Of a stretch of DNA of 64,000 nt, positions 55,167 to 64,000 are shown one piece after another. The translations under genes were made by a program, and so were the position numbers. Position 1 is the stretch's first letter. Each line of letters begins with the position of its first letter. The stretch comes from Sulfitobacter sp. SK011 (lineage in GTDB: Bacteria > Pseudomonadota > Alphaproteobacteria > Rhodobacterales > Rhodobacteraceae): assembly GCF_003352065.1 (NCBI RefSeq), contig NZ_CP025803.1:434001-498000 (forward strand). Reading direction: 5' to 3'. Under the pieces are notes generated by a model, which ran no database searches, was not told where the DNA came from, and saw only the letters and a list, made by a program, of their open reading frames with translations.

Positions 55167-56499
55167 GGGTCATTCCTGATACCAACAATGACGGGACAAC
55201 ACGTGACAGATGCGCGCGCGCGTCATTGGCTGGCACGATCGCGCGCAGCATGTCCCGCAGATTTCCCGCAATTGTACATTCATTGACCGCATGCGTGATC
55301 TCGCCGTTCTCAATCCAAAGACCAGATGCGCCACGCGAATAATCCCCATTGTTGGGGTTGATGGTGCTGCCGATCAAAGATGTCACCAACAAACCTGTGC
55401 CCATGTCGCGGATCAGGTCATCACGGGTTTTTTCGCCTTGGGTCAGTTCAATATTCCAGTTTGTCGGAGTTGGTCCTGATGACGTGCTGCGTGCGGCATT
55501 CCCCGTAGAGGACAGCCCGAGTTTCCGCGCCGTTGCCAGATCAAGCGTCCAGCCCTGCAGAACGCCATTCTCAACAATCAACCGTCGGGCCGTTGGCAAC
55601 CCTTCACCGTCAAATGGGCGCGAACCGCTGGTCCGGGGGCGATGAGGGTCTTCGATCAGCGACAGAGTATCGGGCAGAACGGGCTGACCCAATGCGTCCC
55701 GCAGCCATGAGGCACCGCGCGCGATTGCCATACCGTTGACGGCCCCAAGAAGATGGCCGATCAATGACGATGAGATACGTTCATCAAAGAGCACCGGATA
55801 AGCGCCCGTCGGCGGTTTGCGCGCGTCCAGCCTGCGCAACGCCCTTTCGCCCGCTGACGTGCCGATATCGCGTGGATCGCGCAGATCGCTTTGAAAAATG
55901 CGGCTGTCACCGTCATAGTCTCGTTCCATCCCGCTGCCTGTACCGGCAATGGCGACACAAGACAGGCCACGATCCGTGCGGGCGTACCCACCTTTAAATC
56001 CATTCGTTGTGGCAAAATGGACTTCTTGTGCACTGTACCCGGCACTTGCCGACTGCACCTGTGCAACACCTTTGACCGCCAATGCCGCCGCCTCAGCCAA
56101 TACAGCATCCTGTTGCAGATCAGCGGGGGAAGGTTCAGGTGTGGCATCGTAAAGCTCAAGTGCGTCGATGTCCCAATCTGTCGCAAGTTGATCCGGTGCG
56201 GCAAGACCACTATGTGGATCCTCCGGTGCCTCTTTGGCCATTGCGACAGCACGTGCTGCCATTTCTTCGATCGTCCGGTCTGATGTGTCCGAGGCCGATA
56301 CATTTGCCGATCTTTGGCCCACAAAGACCCGCAAACCAATGTCGATGCCTTCGGCCCGTTCGGCCTGTTCCAATGCGCCGCCGCGCACATCAACGGATAC
56401 CGATGTGGCCCTTACGGCTTTGGCATCCGCACCGTCGGCACCCGCTTTGCCTGCCGCCCGCAGCAGTGATTTTGTGAGCGCATCTAGGGGCTGGGACAT
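55153..56499 (-). CDS. pmbA: TldD/PmbA family protein (TldE subunit)
   Basis: A 448-residue protein. Family motifs are seen in VRATSVSVDVRGGALEQAER, the DRTIEEMAARAVAMAKEAPEDP helix, NGFKGGYARTDRGLSC and GLWIENGEITHAVNECTIAG. In the TldD-TldE heterodimer the TldE partner (PmbA) lacks the HExxxH zinc site. None is seen here, so it is the non-catalytic subunit. The complex matures peptides and removes CcdA. The tldD gene is not in the window. Confidence 0.93.
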   Translation of the reverse strand: MSQPLDALTKSLLRAAGKAGADGADAKAVRATSVSVDVRGGALEQAERAEGIDIGLRVFVGQRSANVSASDTSDRTIEEMAARAVAMAKEAPEDPHSGLAAPDQLATDWDIDALELYDATPEPSPADLQQDAVLAEAAALAVKGVAQVQSASAGYSAQEVHFATTNGFKGGYARTDRGLSCVAIAGTGSGMERDYDGDSRIFQSDLRDPRDIGTSAGERALRRLDARKPPTGAYPVLFDERISSSLIGHLLGAVNGMAIARGASWLRDALGQPVLPDTLSLIEDPHRPRTSGSRPFDGEGLPTARRLIVENGVLQGWTLDLATARKLGLSSTGNAARSTSSGPTPTNWNIELTQGEKTRDDLIRDMGTGLLVTSLIGSTINPNNGDYSRGASGLWIENGEITHAVNECTIAGNLRDMLRAIVPANDARAHLSRVVPSLLVSGMTLAGA

Positions 56500-56581
56500 G
56501 GTACTGGTTCCGTTTGTGACTGAAGGGCAGACGTAATGGTCCCAAAGGGGCAGGGCAAGGGGACCACACCAGTTGCCAGCT

Positions 56582-56610
56582 AAAAGGGCGCACCAATTGG
56601 CACGCCCCTT
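56582..56610 (-). terminator. Probable terminator after the DUF2125 gene
   Basis: On the minus strand AAGGGGCGTGCC and GGTGCGCCCTT form an imperfect stem with one bulged base, around AATT, followed by TTTAGC. It lies 20 bases after the DUF2125 stop. The T-run is short, so confidence is moderate. Confidence 0.55.
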
Positions 56611-56629
56611 ACTTGGATCGGCAGTTCAG

Positions 56630-58159
56630 TTACTTAATGCGCTGACCATTGGCCAGAACCTGACCTTCTTCGGTAAACTCAATTTTCGAATTGAGCGTAT
56701 CCGGCTCGGATCCAGGTACCGCAAAAAGCCCCATCATCATGCGTGCGCCCATTGCCTGATCCTCAGGGAGCAGCCCCATCGCCACGAGCTTGTCCAGCAA
56801 TCCGTTGCCGCCAACCAAGGACAGATCGACCGCGCCCACGGGTTTGGGCATGCCGGGAAAGGTTGTCATGTCGGTATTGTCGAAGGTGAAATCGCCCGCG
56901 CCGTCCAGTTTGGCACCCGCCGCATCTAATTGCAGCTTGTTCACCGTCAGGGACTGTACTTCGCCGGGTTGTTCGCTTGCGAGCTGTGCCGCAGCATCAG
57001 GGTCAAGGAAATCAACCAGCAATTTTGCCTTGCCTGACAGATCAACCACCATGGTCGCCGGGTCGCGTGGCAGTTGGCCGGCAGGATCAAAGATACTCCA
57101 GATCACGTCGGACATCTTGAATTCGCCCAAGGTGATGCCAAATGCAAAATCCTGTGGGTCCTCTGATTTGCTGACGGGCATGCTTAGGTTAAACGCACCC
57201 TTCACCATGCTCATATCAATCGGAAAGGGCAGGCCAGCGACATTCGCTGTTATCGCCATATTGTTCTGGGATCCGTTATAGGCCAGCCCATCTGCGCCCA
57301 TCTTGATGCCCAGATCACCGCCATCCGATGTCGTGGACATTGAAAAATTTCCGTTCTCGGAATCTTCGACATCCATCTGAGTTGAGCCGGCGCCATAGGC
57401 GATCAGACCAGAGACATCGAACCCGGCCTTGAGCATCGCAGCCATGTCTGCGGCATCACTGATCACCAACGGGATTATGCCGCCGCCATCCATAGTCAGA
57501 TTTGCAACGCTGCCATTCATCTTCACCTTGGCAGGCTCTGTCGGATTATTGATCGCGATATCGTATTGGATGCTGTCGATCTTGCCGGTTTGCTGATAAC
57601 TCCGGATCTCGGCGATGGCCATTGTTGTGCTGCTGCTAAAGCCCGTGCCGATGATGTTTACCTTGGCGTTTTCCTGCCCATAGGTTTCGGAACCAACCTG
57701 CAATCGGTCCAACGTAAACGCGACCGTCCCTGCAGAGTAATCATAGACCATTTCCTGGGGTGATCCGCTGGCCGTCATGGCGTGATCAGTTTGGCTGTAC
57801 CGCATGCTGACCGTGACGGGTTCCGCACCTCCCTCGGGTGCGATGTTGACGGTCATCGGCAGTTCACCGGGCATAACGACAGAAACCGTACCATCCCCGT
57901 TTTGCACGAATTCCAATGTACCCAAAGTCATCGACATCGCGCCGGCGTTTTCCGGCATGACCATGTTCAACCGGATGTCAGCAACCGTTAGAACACTGCC
58001 ATTCTGGCTCTCTGAGGCATCAATACCGTAGCCCATGCCCTCCATGTATTGACGCCAGTCGCCCCACACTTCGGACGGGGTCAGATCGGCCAGCGCCGCC
58101 TGAGACATGACCGCAAGGGGCAAAGCAAGGCCAAAAGCCGTTGGGGAAAGACGAGACAT
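56630..58159 (-). CDS. DUF2125 domain-containing secreted protein
   Basis: A 509-residue periplasmic protein. A signal peptide ends near AALA (residue 24; LALPLAVMSQAALA). The mature protein is almost entirely beta-strand, rich in SxGSV, MTLGTLEFVQNGDG and GGDLGIKMGADGLAYNG repeats, which fits the extended beta structure of DUF2125. It ends with the domain typical of the family (MGARMMMGLFAVPG, LNSKIEFTEEGQVLANGQ). AAGGA precedes the ATG at 58159. Function unknown; possibly envelope lipid transport, as in other AsmA-like proteins. Confidence 0.85.
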   Translation of the reverse strand: MSRLSPTAFGLALPLAVMSQAALADLTPSEVWGDWRQYMEGMGYGIDASESQNGSVLTVADIRLNMVMPENAGAMSMTLGTLEFVQNGDGTVSVVMPGELPMTVNIAPEGGAEPVTVSMRYSQTDHAMTASGSPQEMVYDYSAGTVAFTLDRLQVGSETYGQENAKVNIIGTGFSSSTTMAIAEIRSYQQTGKIDSIQYDIAINNPTEPAKVKMNGSVANLTMDGGGIIPLVISDAADMAAMLKAGFDVSGLIAYGAGSTQMDVEDSENGNFSMSTTSDGGDLGIKMGADGLAYNGSQNNMAITANVAGLPFPIDMSMVKGAFNLSMPVSKSEDPQDFAFGITLGEFKMSDVIWSIFDPAGQLPRDPATMVVDLSGKAKLLVDFLDPDAAAQLASEQPGEVQSLTVNKLQLDAAGAKLDGAGDFTFDNTDMTTFPGMPKPVGAVDLSLVGGNGLLDKLVAMGLLPEDQAMGARMMMGLFAVPGSEPDTLNSKIEFTEEGQVLANGQRIK

Positions 58160-58313
58160 GATGAAATTCCTTTGTGCAATTCTCGGGACCATAGGTCGGA
58201 CAAACCCGACGGATCGTCAAGGTGTCGAGGGCTGGACCAAATCTTACAGGCAGATTACCACTTGGCTGACATCGGATGCAAAACCTCTTTTCAGGATACA
58301 AAGGATCAGCGCC

Positions 58314-59063
58314 ATGGATATGACAGGTAAAACAGTGATGATCACAGGGGCCAGTCGGGGCATCGGCGCCGAAACCGCGCGCGTTTTTGCCGCAGCGGGG
58401 GCCAATGTTGCCTTGATCGCGCGATCCCAGGAAGCGATTGCAGACCTTGCCGGAGAAATTGGTGAAAAAGCCATCGCAATCCCCTGCAATGTAGCGCGCT
58501 TTGGTGAGGTGTCTGCGGCGGTTGCAACGACTGTCCAGGCGTTTGGTGGTCTGGATGTGCTGATCAACAACGCAGGCGTGATCGAACCCATCGCGCGCCT
58601 TGAAGATGCCGATCCCGACGATTGGGGTCAGGTCATCAACATCAATCTAAAGGGCGTATTCTTCGGCATCCGCGCGGCGCTACCTGTGATGAAGGCAGCT
58701 GGGGCCGGGTCGATCCTCACCATTTCATCGGGCGCTGCACATGGCCCGATCGAAGCCTGGAGCCATTATTGCGCCTCAAAGGCCGCCGTGAACATGCTCA
58801 ACCGATGTGTGGACAAAGAGGAAGCAGAAAACGGGATTCGCGCGATTGGATTGTCGCCAGGCACCGTCGCCACCCAGATGCAGCGCGAGATCAAGGCCAG
58901 CGGGATCAACCCGGTTAGCCAATTGGATTGGGATGTCCATATTCCCGCTGATTGGCCTGCCCGAACGCTTTTGTGGATGTGCAGCGCCGAGGCTGACAAG
59001 TATGTGGGCGATGAAATCTCATTACGGGACGATGATGTCCGCCGCGCTGTTGGTCTTATATGA
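58314..59063 (+). CDS. Short-chain dehydrogenase/reductase
   Basis: A 249-residue SDR. The cofactor motif TGASRGIGAETARV opens the protein, followed by LINNAGV, LTISSGAAHG and the catalytic HYCASKAAV (Tyr-x3-Lys). AAAGGA lies eight bases before the ATG at 58314. The stop overlaps the next ATG (ATGA at 59060-59063), suggesting a shared pathway with the enoyl-CoA hydratase-like protein, perhaps beta-oxidation or an acyl-CoA side route. Confidence 0.94.
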   Translation: MDMTGKTVMITGASRGIGAETARVFAAAGANVALIARSQEAIADLAGEIGEKAIAIPCNVARFGEVSAAVATTVQAFGGLDVLINNAGVIEPIARLEDADPDDWGQVININLKGVFFGIRAALPVMKAAGAGSILTISSGAAHGPIEAWSHYCASKAAVNMLNRCVDKEEAENGIRAIGLSPGTVATQMQREIKASGINPVSQLDWDVHIPADWPARTLLWMCSAEADKYVGDEISLRDDDVRRAVGLI

Positions 59064-59701
59064 TTGAGCTTGCGCGCGACGGCGATGTCTGGACGGTGAC
59101 AATCAACCGCCCGGACAAAGCCAATTCGCTGACCCACGCGATGCTCAGCAAATTGGCGAGCATTATGGAAGACGCCCAAAACGCCCGCGCAGTGATCTTG
59201 ACCGGGCACGGCAAGGTGTTCAGCGCTGGTGCGGACCTGGCCGAGGCCGGTGCGGGCCTTGCGGAATCCGACGTTTGGGAGCGCCTGTCAGGCGCTATTG
59301 CGGCCCTTCCGGGGCTAAGCATCGCGGCCCTGAACGGAACATTGGCAGGTGGGGCCATGGGCATGGCGCTGGCCTGTGATCTGCGCATATCCGTGGCGAG
59401 TGCCAAATTCTTCTATCCTGTTATGAAGCTGGGGTTTTTGCCGCAACCTTCCGACCCCACACGTATGGTGGCCCTGATTGGACCGTCGCGTACCAAATTG
59501 ATTTTGATGGGTGGCCAGAAAATTACGGCGGATGAAGCGCTGGCCTTCGGGCTGATCGACCGGATCGTGCCGGATGCCGATCTGTTAGGGCACGCACGCC
59601 TGCTGGCCGCTGATACGGTTGCCGCCGCACCACAGATTGCAATGGGGATCAAAGAGATGTGCGCAGGCACGGCTCGGGACATCGCCCAAGATATCCTTTA
59701 G
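59060..59701 (+). CDS. Enoyl-CoA hydratase/isomerase family protein
   Basis: A 213-residue crotonase-fold protein. The CoA-binding and oxyanion-hole segments are GHGKVFSAGADLAEAG and GTLAGGAMGMALACDLRI, and LGFLPQPSDPTRM follows. Acid-base Glu residues of true hydratases are not both obvious, so it may be an isomerase or hydrolase of the family. It is shorter than the usual 250-260 residues. Coupled to the SDR gene. Confidence 0.9.
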   Translation: MIELARDGDVWTVTINRPDKANSLTHAMLSKLASIMEDAQNARAVILTGHGKVFSAGADLAEAGAGLAESDVWERLSGAIAALPGLSIAALNGTLAGGAMGMALACDLRISVASAKFFYPVMKLGFLPQPSDPTRMVALIGPSRTKLILMGGQKITADEALAFGLIDRIVPDADLLGHARLLAADTVAAAPQIAMGIKEMCAGTARDIAQDIL

Positions 59702-59750
59702 CCAGAAGACTAGCGAGAACATGGAAAAGGCGCACTGTTAGGCAGGGCAC

Positions 59751-60044
59751 CTAACGCTTGCGCATTCCGCCCGGCACCTTGGACCTAAATCCCGGTGGTC
59801 GTTTCGCCACCCATTCAGCAAATTTTGCAAGCCGAGGATGCGCGCGCAAAGCGTCCATCGTGCTGTAACTGCGTGCCAATTCGGCCTCTGTCAGTGTCGC
59901 GTGGATCTCGCGGTGACAAATGTGATGCATCAGAACGGTCGGACCGCCTTTACCGCCTTTGAGCTTTGGAATGAGGTGATGTCGGCTTTGCGGCACGTCG
60001 GGTGGTATGTCGCGGGCGCACAGGGGGCAGATTGGGTGAGGCAT
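59751..60044 (-). CDS. HNH endonuclease domain protein
   Basis: A 97-residue protein with a compact HNH zinc-finger-like domain: CPLCARDIPP (C6, C9), the HHLIPKLKGG catalytic His pair, and LMHHICHREIHATLT with further zinc-binding or His residues. This is the common standalone small HNH family; its activity is unproven. The C-terminus is basic (PPGFRSKVPGGMRKR) and may bind DNA. Confidence 0.88.
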   Translation of the reverse strand: MPHPICPLCARDIPPDVPQSRHHLIPKLKGGKGGPTVLMHHICHREIHATLTEAELARSYSTMDALRAHPRLAKFAEWVAKRPPGFRSKVPGGMRKR

Positions 60045-60223
60045 CGCAGCGCCGCCTTCACATCGTGTTGGAGCCTCCTAAAACATAGGCCGCCTGACCT
60101 CAGCGTCGACTAACATGTTGATTGACCCGCTCCGCAGGCGGGAACAACCCCGATAAACCTTGATCCCATCGCACATGCGGGGCAATAGGACGCGTTGTTA
60201 TCGCCATGAAGCAAAGGTTCCGT

Positions 60224-61558
60224 ATGGAGTTTGATCTCTCATCTCAGCCAGAAATCGTCCAGCAGGCCTATGGGTATGCGCTTCAGGGCTGGGAATTGGC
60301 CTTAAGTTGGCTCTTAAGCCCGGTCGCATGGTCGCAATTTGGCCTCCTGGTGCTTGCCTACCTTTTGGCAATTCTTGTCGCGCGGCGGTTGCGGCCCGTT
60401 TTGGCGACGAAGATCGCGCCGGCAAAAGACAGTACAGGTGCCCTTGCTGATGTCCGGCGCTTTGCGGTGTTGTTCCTGCCGCTCTTGCTGCCGCTGTTGG
60501 CCTATGGCTTTACCGCAATTGGCGAAACGCTCGTGCGGTCGATGTTCGATAGCGGTGCTGTCATCGCATTTGGCAAACGCGTCTTTCTGTTCCTCGCAGT
60601 CCGTCGATTGGTCCGCGATATCATCCACGATCCATTCCTGAAAGTGTTGGGACGGTACATTCTGTTGCCGATTGCAGCCCTTTATATGTTTGGCGTTCTG
60701 GACGATGTGCTGGCCGCGCTCAAGTCGATGAAGGTCACGTTTGGCAACATCTCAATTTCGGTCATGGCCCTGCTGCGCGGTGCGATTGCAGGCAGCGTAT
60801 TGTTTTGGCTGGGCGGTTGGTCGACCCGCCAGACATCGCAGTTCATCGAGGCCCAGGAGCAGATGCGCCCGTCTGTGCGGCAACTGGTGGGCAAGGCGAT
60901 TGAATTTGTGATATTTGCGACCGCGTTCTTTCTGTTGCTCAACATCATGGGAATCAACCTTGGTGCGCTGGCCTTTTTGGGCGGTGCCATCGGGGTGGGC
61001 CTCGGGTTTGGTCTGCAAAAGATTGCGTCAAACTTTATCTCTGGTGTGATCCTGCTGGTTGAAGGCCAGGCAACAGTTGGCGATTTTGTCGAACTCGACG
61101 GCGGCGAGAAAGGCACAATCGTCAAGATGATGGCCCGTGCCGCTATTCTGGAAACGTTCGACGGTCGCTGGATTGTGGTCCCGAACGAAGACTTCATCAC
61201 CACGCGGGTCACAAACTATTCCGATTCAGGATCGGCCAACCGGTTTGAGGCCGAATTTTCCGTCAGCTATGACACTGATATCAACAAGGTGCCTGCCTTG
61301 ATCGAAGCGGCGGTGTCCAAACATCCAGATGTCTTGGACGAACCATACCCACCAGATTGCGAATTGCGCGGATTTGGTGACAGCGGCATCGACTTTGCCG
61401 TCGAGTTTTGGGTCGAAGGATTGGATGATGGCCCGAATAAATATACCTCCGACGTGCTGTTTTTGGTTTGGAACGCGTTGAAAGACGCCGGTATCGAAAT
61501 TCCTTATCCACAGCGGGTGGTTGAGATAAAGGGTGGCTTGTCCCAGATGAAATTGTGA
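60224..61558 (+). CDS. Mechanosensitive ion channel (MscS family)
   Basis: A 444-residue inner-membrane channel. About five hydrophobic segments span residues 20-270, ending in the pore-like region LNIMGINLGALAFLGGAIGVGLGFGLQKI, characteristic of MscS TM3. A C-terminal beta-domain follows with GDFVELDGGEKGTIVKMMARA and TRVTNYS. Longer than E. coli MscS, with extra N-terminal helices. Start at 60224 follows AAAGG; the ATG at 60206 lacks a ribosome binding site. Coupled to the flavoprotein gene by GTGA. Confidence 0.94.
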   Translation: MEFDLSSQPEIVQQAYGYALQGWELALSWLLSPVAWSQFGLLVLAYLLAILVARRLRPVLATKIAPAKDSTGALADVRRFAVLFLPLLLPLLAYGFTAIGETLVRSMFDSGAVIAFGKRVFLFLAVRRLVRDIIHDPFLKVLGRYILLPIAALYMFGVLDDVLAALKSMKVTFGNISISVMALLRGAIAGSVLFWLGGWSTRQTSQFIEAQEQMRPSVRQLVGKAIEFVIFATAFFLLLNIMGINLGALAFLGGAIGVGLGFGLQKIASNFISGVILLVEGQATVGDFVELDGGEKGTIVKMMARAAILETFDGRWIVVPNEDFITTRVTNYSDSGSANRFEAEFSVSYDTDINKVPALIEAAVSKHPDVLDEPYPPDCELRGFGDSGIDFAVEFWVEGLDDGPNKYTSDVLFLVWNALKDAGIEIPYPQRVVEIKGGLSQMKL

Positions 61559-62736
61559 AGCAGGCCGTTGTCATAGGCGCTGGCCCGGCCGGATTGATGG
61601 CTGCAGAAATTTTGGCCGCTGCAGGGCTTCACGTCACGGTTTGTGATGCAAAGCCATCCGTAGGGCGCAAGTTTCTGATGGCGGGAAAATCGGGTTTGAA
61701 CCTCACAAAATCCGAACCGCTGGACCCGTTCATGGGTGCCTACGCTGAGGCGCAGCGCGCGCTTAAACCGGTTATCACTGCGTTTGATTCACAAGCTGTT
61801 CAGGCCTGGGCGCATGATTTGGGGCAGGAGGTGTTTACAGGCAGCACCGGGCGCGTCTTTCCCAAGGCGATGAAAGCCTCGCCGCTTCTGCGCGCGTGGT
61901 TGGCACGGTTGGGGCAGTCGAATGTACAGATCAACACAAGATGGCTTTGGCGAGGCTGGGAAGGTGTGGCGTTGGAGTTTGTGACGCCTCAGGGACGTGA
62001 ATATCTCTCGCCAGATGTAACCGTGTTGGCGTTGGGCGGGGCCAGTTGGGCGCGTCTTGGATCGACGGGCGATTGGGCCGCCTATTTGCGTGCCAAGGGA
62101 GTGGCACTGACCGATTTTGCGCCAGCCAATGCGGGTATCCGGGTCGAATGGTCCGATCACATGACACGTCATTTCGGTGCGGCCCTCAAGGGTATCGCCC
62201 TCACATCCGGGCCGTATTCCTCGCGAGGCGAGGCCGCGATTTCCAAGCGGGGATTGGAAGGCGGCGGTGTCTATTCGATCTCGCGCGGCGTGCGCGAGGG
62301 GCATCCGCTGACGCTGGATATGTTGCCGGACTTGAGTGTGCCAGAGATCACCGCACGCCTGTCCAAGCCGCGCGGCAAAGCCAGCCTTAAGGAACACCTG
62401 CGCAAGACGCTGAAATTGCCACCGGCACAGATTGCATTGCTTCAGGAAATGGCGCGCCCTCTACCTGATGGCTTACGCGCCCTTGCCCGGCTGATCAAAG
62501 CGTTGCCGATCAAACACGCGGGTCTGCGTCCAATGGATGAAGCCATCTCAACCGCTGGCGGCATCCGGTTTGATGCGCTCGACAAAGGCCTGATGATCGA
62601 CGCACTGCCGGGCGTTTTTGCGGCAGGCGAAATGCTGGATTGGGAGGCCCCGACCGGTGGCTATCTGATCTCGGCCTGCCTTGCGACAGGCCGCTGGGCC
62701 GGTGAACATGCCGCAGATTGGGCGCTGCGGGGCTAG
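61555..62736 (+). CDS. NAD(P)/FAD-dependent oxidoreductase (HI0933/TIGR03862 family)
   Basis: A 393-residue flavoprotein starting at a GTG that overlaps the MscS stop (GTGA). The FAD-binding motif VVIGAGPAGLMAAEIL is at the N-terminus, followed by the family motif KFLMAGKSGLNLTKSE, then VLALGGASWARLGSTGDWA and AGGIRFDALDKGLM. The C-terminal FAD segment is VFAAGEMLDWEAPTGGYL. Family members are poorly characterised, and the substrate is unknown. Its TAG stop shares CTAG with the convergent GST stop. Confidence 0.92.
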   Translation: MKQAVVIGAGPAGLMAAEILAAAGLHVTVCDAKPSVGRKFLMAGKSGLNLTKSEPLDPFMGAYAEAQRALKPVITAFDSQAVQAWAHDLGQEVFTGSTGRVFPKAMKASPLLRAWLARLGQSNVQINTRWLWRGWEGVALEFVTPQGREYLSPDVTVLALGGASWARLGSTGDWAAYLRAKGVALTDFAPANAGIRVEWSDHMTRHFGAALKGIALTSGPYSSRGEAAISKRGLEGGGVYSISRGVREGHPLTLDMLPDLSVPEITARLSKPRGKASLKEHLRKTLKLPPAQIALLQEMARPLPDGLRALARLIKALPIKHAGLRPMDEAISTAGGIRFDALDKGLMIDALPGVFAAGEMLDWEAPTGGYLISACLATGRWAGEHAADWALRG

Positions 62737-63326
62737 GACGTCTCTTTGGCTTGCGCAGCTTTGAACGCTGGACGGTCTCGCATTTCCTTGGCCCATGCGC
62801 CCAATTTGTCATCCACCCGTGGAAATCCCGCGCCAATCGACCAGTTGATGCAATGCACTGCCAGAATATCGGGGATCGTCATTTGATCGCCCATCAAGAA
62901 CGGACCGGTCAAGCGGTCTGACAAAACCGCGGCGGACCGTGCAAATTCGGCCTTCAGGGCGTCTTTGATGGCGGGCACGCGTTGGTCTTCGGGCAGTACG
63001 AAACTGTGTTTGGCTGCGGCCCACAGGATGGCATCAAATTCGTCAACCAACCAAAAGGTCATTGCATCTTGCCGGGCGCGGGCGGGGGTGCCGGCAGGCG
63101 CAGTCAATTGTCCATGTTTGTCGCCAAGATAGGTCATGATCGCCATGCTGTCGGTCAGCACCTCGTCGCCATCGACAAGTGCGGGTATCTTCCCCAGCGG
63201 ATTGAACTTTTTTGCATCATCCGAGCGTGGTCCGGCAGGGTTATGATCATAGTCGATCCCCATTTCTTCAAGCATCCACATCACGCGAAATGCCCGTGAT
63301 TTGGTGGCACCAACAACAGTATACAT
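62733..63326 (-). CDS. Glutathione S-transferase family protein
   Basis: A 197-residue protein. The N-terminal thioredoxin-like domain reads TVVGATKSRAFRVMWML, then GKIPALVDGDEVLTDSMAIMTYLGDK, which carries the cis-Pro and the glutathione-contacting Ser. The C-terminal helical domain contains FLMGDQMTIPDILAVHCI. The N-terminal Ser/Thr suggests a theta- or beta-like GST. AAAGGA precedes the ATG at 63326. It lies downstream of holA on the same strand (31-base gap). Confidence 0.92.
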   Translation of the reverse strand: MYTVVGATKSRAFRVMWMLEEMGIDYDHNPAGPRSDDAKKFNPLGKIPALVDGDEVLTDSMAIMTYLGDKHGQLTAPAGTPARARQDAMTFWLVDEFDAILWAAAKHSFVLPEDQRVPAIKDALKAEFARSAAVLSDRLTGPFLMGDQMTIPDILAVHCINWSIGAGFPRVDDKLGAWAKEMRDRPAFKAAQAKETS

Positions 63327-63357
63327 GGGGTATCCTTTCAAAAGATCAGTCAGATTC

Positions 63358-64000
63358 TCAGCGTTGCGCGCCCAGCATGGCCAGACGGATGAAGGCACGT
63401 TCCACCAGCGCAAGTGCGGGTGCGTGTTGCCCGGCAGAGCGCAGCGTCAGATCCGTATCAGTTAAGACACCCAATGCCATTTCCAGCTTTGCCGCGCCCC
63501 AGCTTTTGGCCTGTCGGGTCGCGCGGTCACGGTCGCGGACACCGTAAATGGGCGCGCCGGGGTTGGCAGCAATTCGGTAAAGCGTGCGAAAATGCCGGAT
63601 GGCCATGATGGTCAAGGTCACGGCGTTGACGCCTTGGCCTTGCAGTTTGCTCATCACCGGGCCGATGTCGCCCGCGCGCGCCTCGGCCACAACATGCAAG
63701 ATGTCGTCAACTTCTGCCTCGGTTGAGGTTGGCGCACAGGCCACTACATCCTCTGAGCTTAGCGGGCTGGCATCGTTGAGCTTGTACAGAGTAATCTTTT
63801 CGATGGTTTGGCGAAAATCACCGGGATCAAGGGCCCGGGCCAGATCTGTCAACGCCGCCATGGCATCAGGTTCAGGCACCAATCGCGCCTCACTGAGAAG
63901 ACGCTCAATCTCGGCGCGGTCGGGTGGGTTATCATAGATCGCCGCTGCAAAAGCGGTCTTGTGGGCCTCAAACGCCTTGAGGACTTTGGACGTCTTTTTC
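63358..64000 (-). CDS. holA: DNA polymerase III delta subunit, 5' end outside window
   Basis: About 214 codons are visible, the C-terminal two-thirds of a clamp-loader delta subunit. The chain enters the window at FEAHKTAFAAAIYDNPPD and continues with ALARALDPGDFRQTIEKI, ITLYKLNDASPLSSEDVV, the C-terminal helical collar segment IMAIRHFRTLYRIAANPG, and ends RAFIRLAMLGAQR, all typical of HolA. The N-terminal AAA-like domain lies beyond base 64000. Role: opens the sliding clamp in the replisome. Confidence 0.9.
   Translation of the reverse strand, partial: KKTSKVLKAFEAHKTAFAAAIYDNPPDRAEIERLLSEARLVPEPDAMAALTDLARALDPGDFRQTIEKITLYKLNDASPLSSEDVVACAPTSTEAEVDDILHVVAEARAGDIGPVMSKLQGQGVNAVTLTIMAIRHFRTLYRIAANPGAPIYGVRDRDRATRQAKSWGAAKLEMALGVLTDTDLTLRSAGQHAPALALVERAFIRLAMLGAQR

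Overview
The window is a chromosomal segment of an alphaproteobacterium. A marine Rhodobacterales (Roseobacter-type) genome is most likely. The evidence is a CcrM-type GANTC methylase, an NDUFS6-like zinc-finger complex I protein, the MoxR-DUF58-DUF4159 block, many alphaproteobacterial DUF families (DUF1285, DUF2125, DUF2794, DUF4170, DUF6478-like), and an iron control element of the Irr type in front of mbfA. The taxonomic placement is an inference from gene content. About 66 protein genes pack the window tightly, with many 4-base ATGA or GTGA overlaps. I found no rRNA, tRNA, CRISPR array, insertion sequence, prophage or attachment site.

Layout. 1-4.5 kb: MoxR/DUF58/DUF4159 membrane block (minus). 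4.6-6.8 kb: DUF1285, a hydroxypyruvate isomerase-like protein, DUF2798 and a GST. 6.8-10.4 kb: polA, an NDUFS6-like zinc finger and DUF1203. 10.6-14.6 kb: gpmI, an EnvC-like degenerate M23 protein and a CtpA-type S41 protease, followed by a clear terminator. 14.7-18.3 kb: two conserved hypotheticals, a lipoprotein and ilvD. 18.5-24.8 kb: a large ABC-exporter-like protein whose nucleotide-binding motifs are all destroyed, coupled to a CPBP membrane protease, then accD and folC. 25-31.4 kb: zapE, ornithine cyclodeaminase-like, HAD, DUF188, fghA, AEC transporter and mbfA. 31.5-38.4 kb: TetR, I78 inhibitor, paaI-paaK, DUF2794, NlpC/P60-M17, a Hpt-like protein and carbonic anhydrase. 38.6-39.2 kb: three very small genes in a row, read from an AT-rich leader rich in GANTC sites. 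39.6-42.6 kb: asd, an MFS transporter and a HpaI-type aldolase. 42.9-44.5 kb: a membrane-anchored winged-helix protein and two secreted proteins. 44.7-49.4 kb: rnhB, ccrM, an orphan receiver, alkB and mutY. 49.5-51.8 kb: a DciA-like protein, a DsbA-like protein and a CoA transferase. 51.9-56.5 kb: pmbA-cysQ-DUF4170-waaA-like-lpxK (lipid A/Kdo). 56.6-64 kb: DUF2125, SDR, enoyl-CoA hydratase, HNH, MscS, a HI0933-type flavoprotein, GST and holA.

Most of this is core housekeeping. The parts that stand out are (i) the catalytically dead, split-NBD exporter plus CPBP protease; (ii) the membrane-tethered winged-helix regulator with its DNA-binding domain at the C-terminus and a small secreted protein overlapping it upstream; (iii) the three-gene microprotein operon with a long leader carrying GANTC and CtrA-like sequences; (iv) a Kdo-transferase-like protein that appears to lack the family's catalytic glutamate; and (v) cell-cycle and iron regulatory sites readable directly from the sequence.
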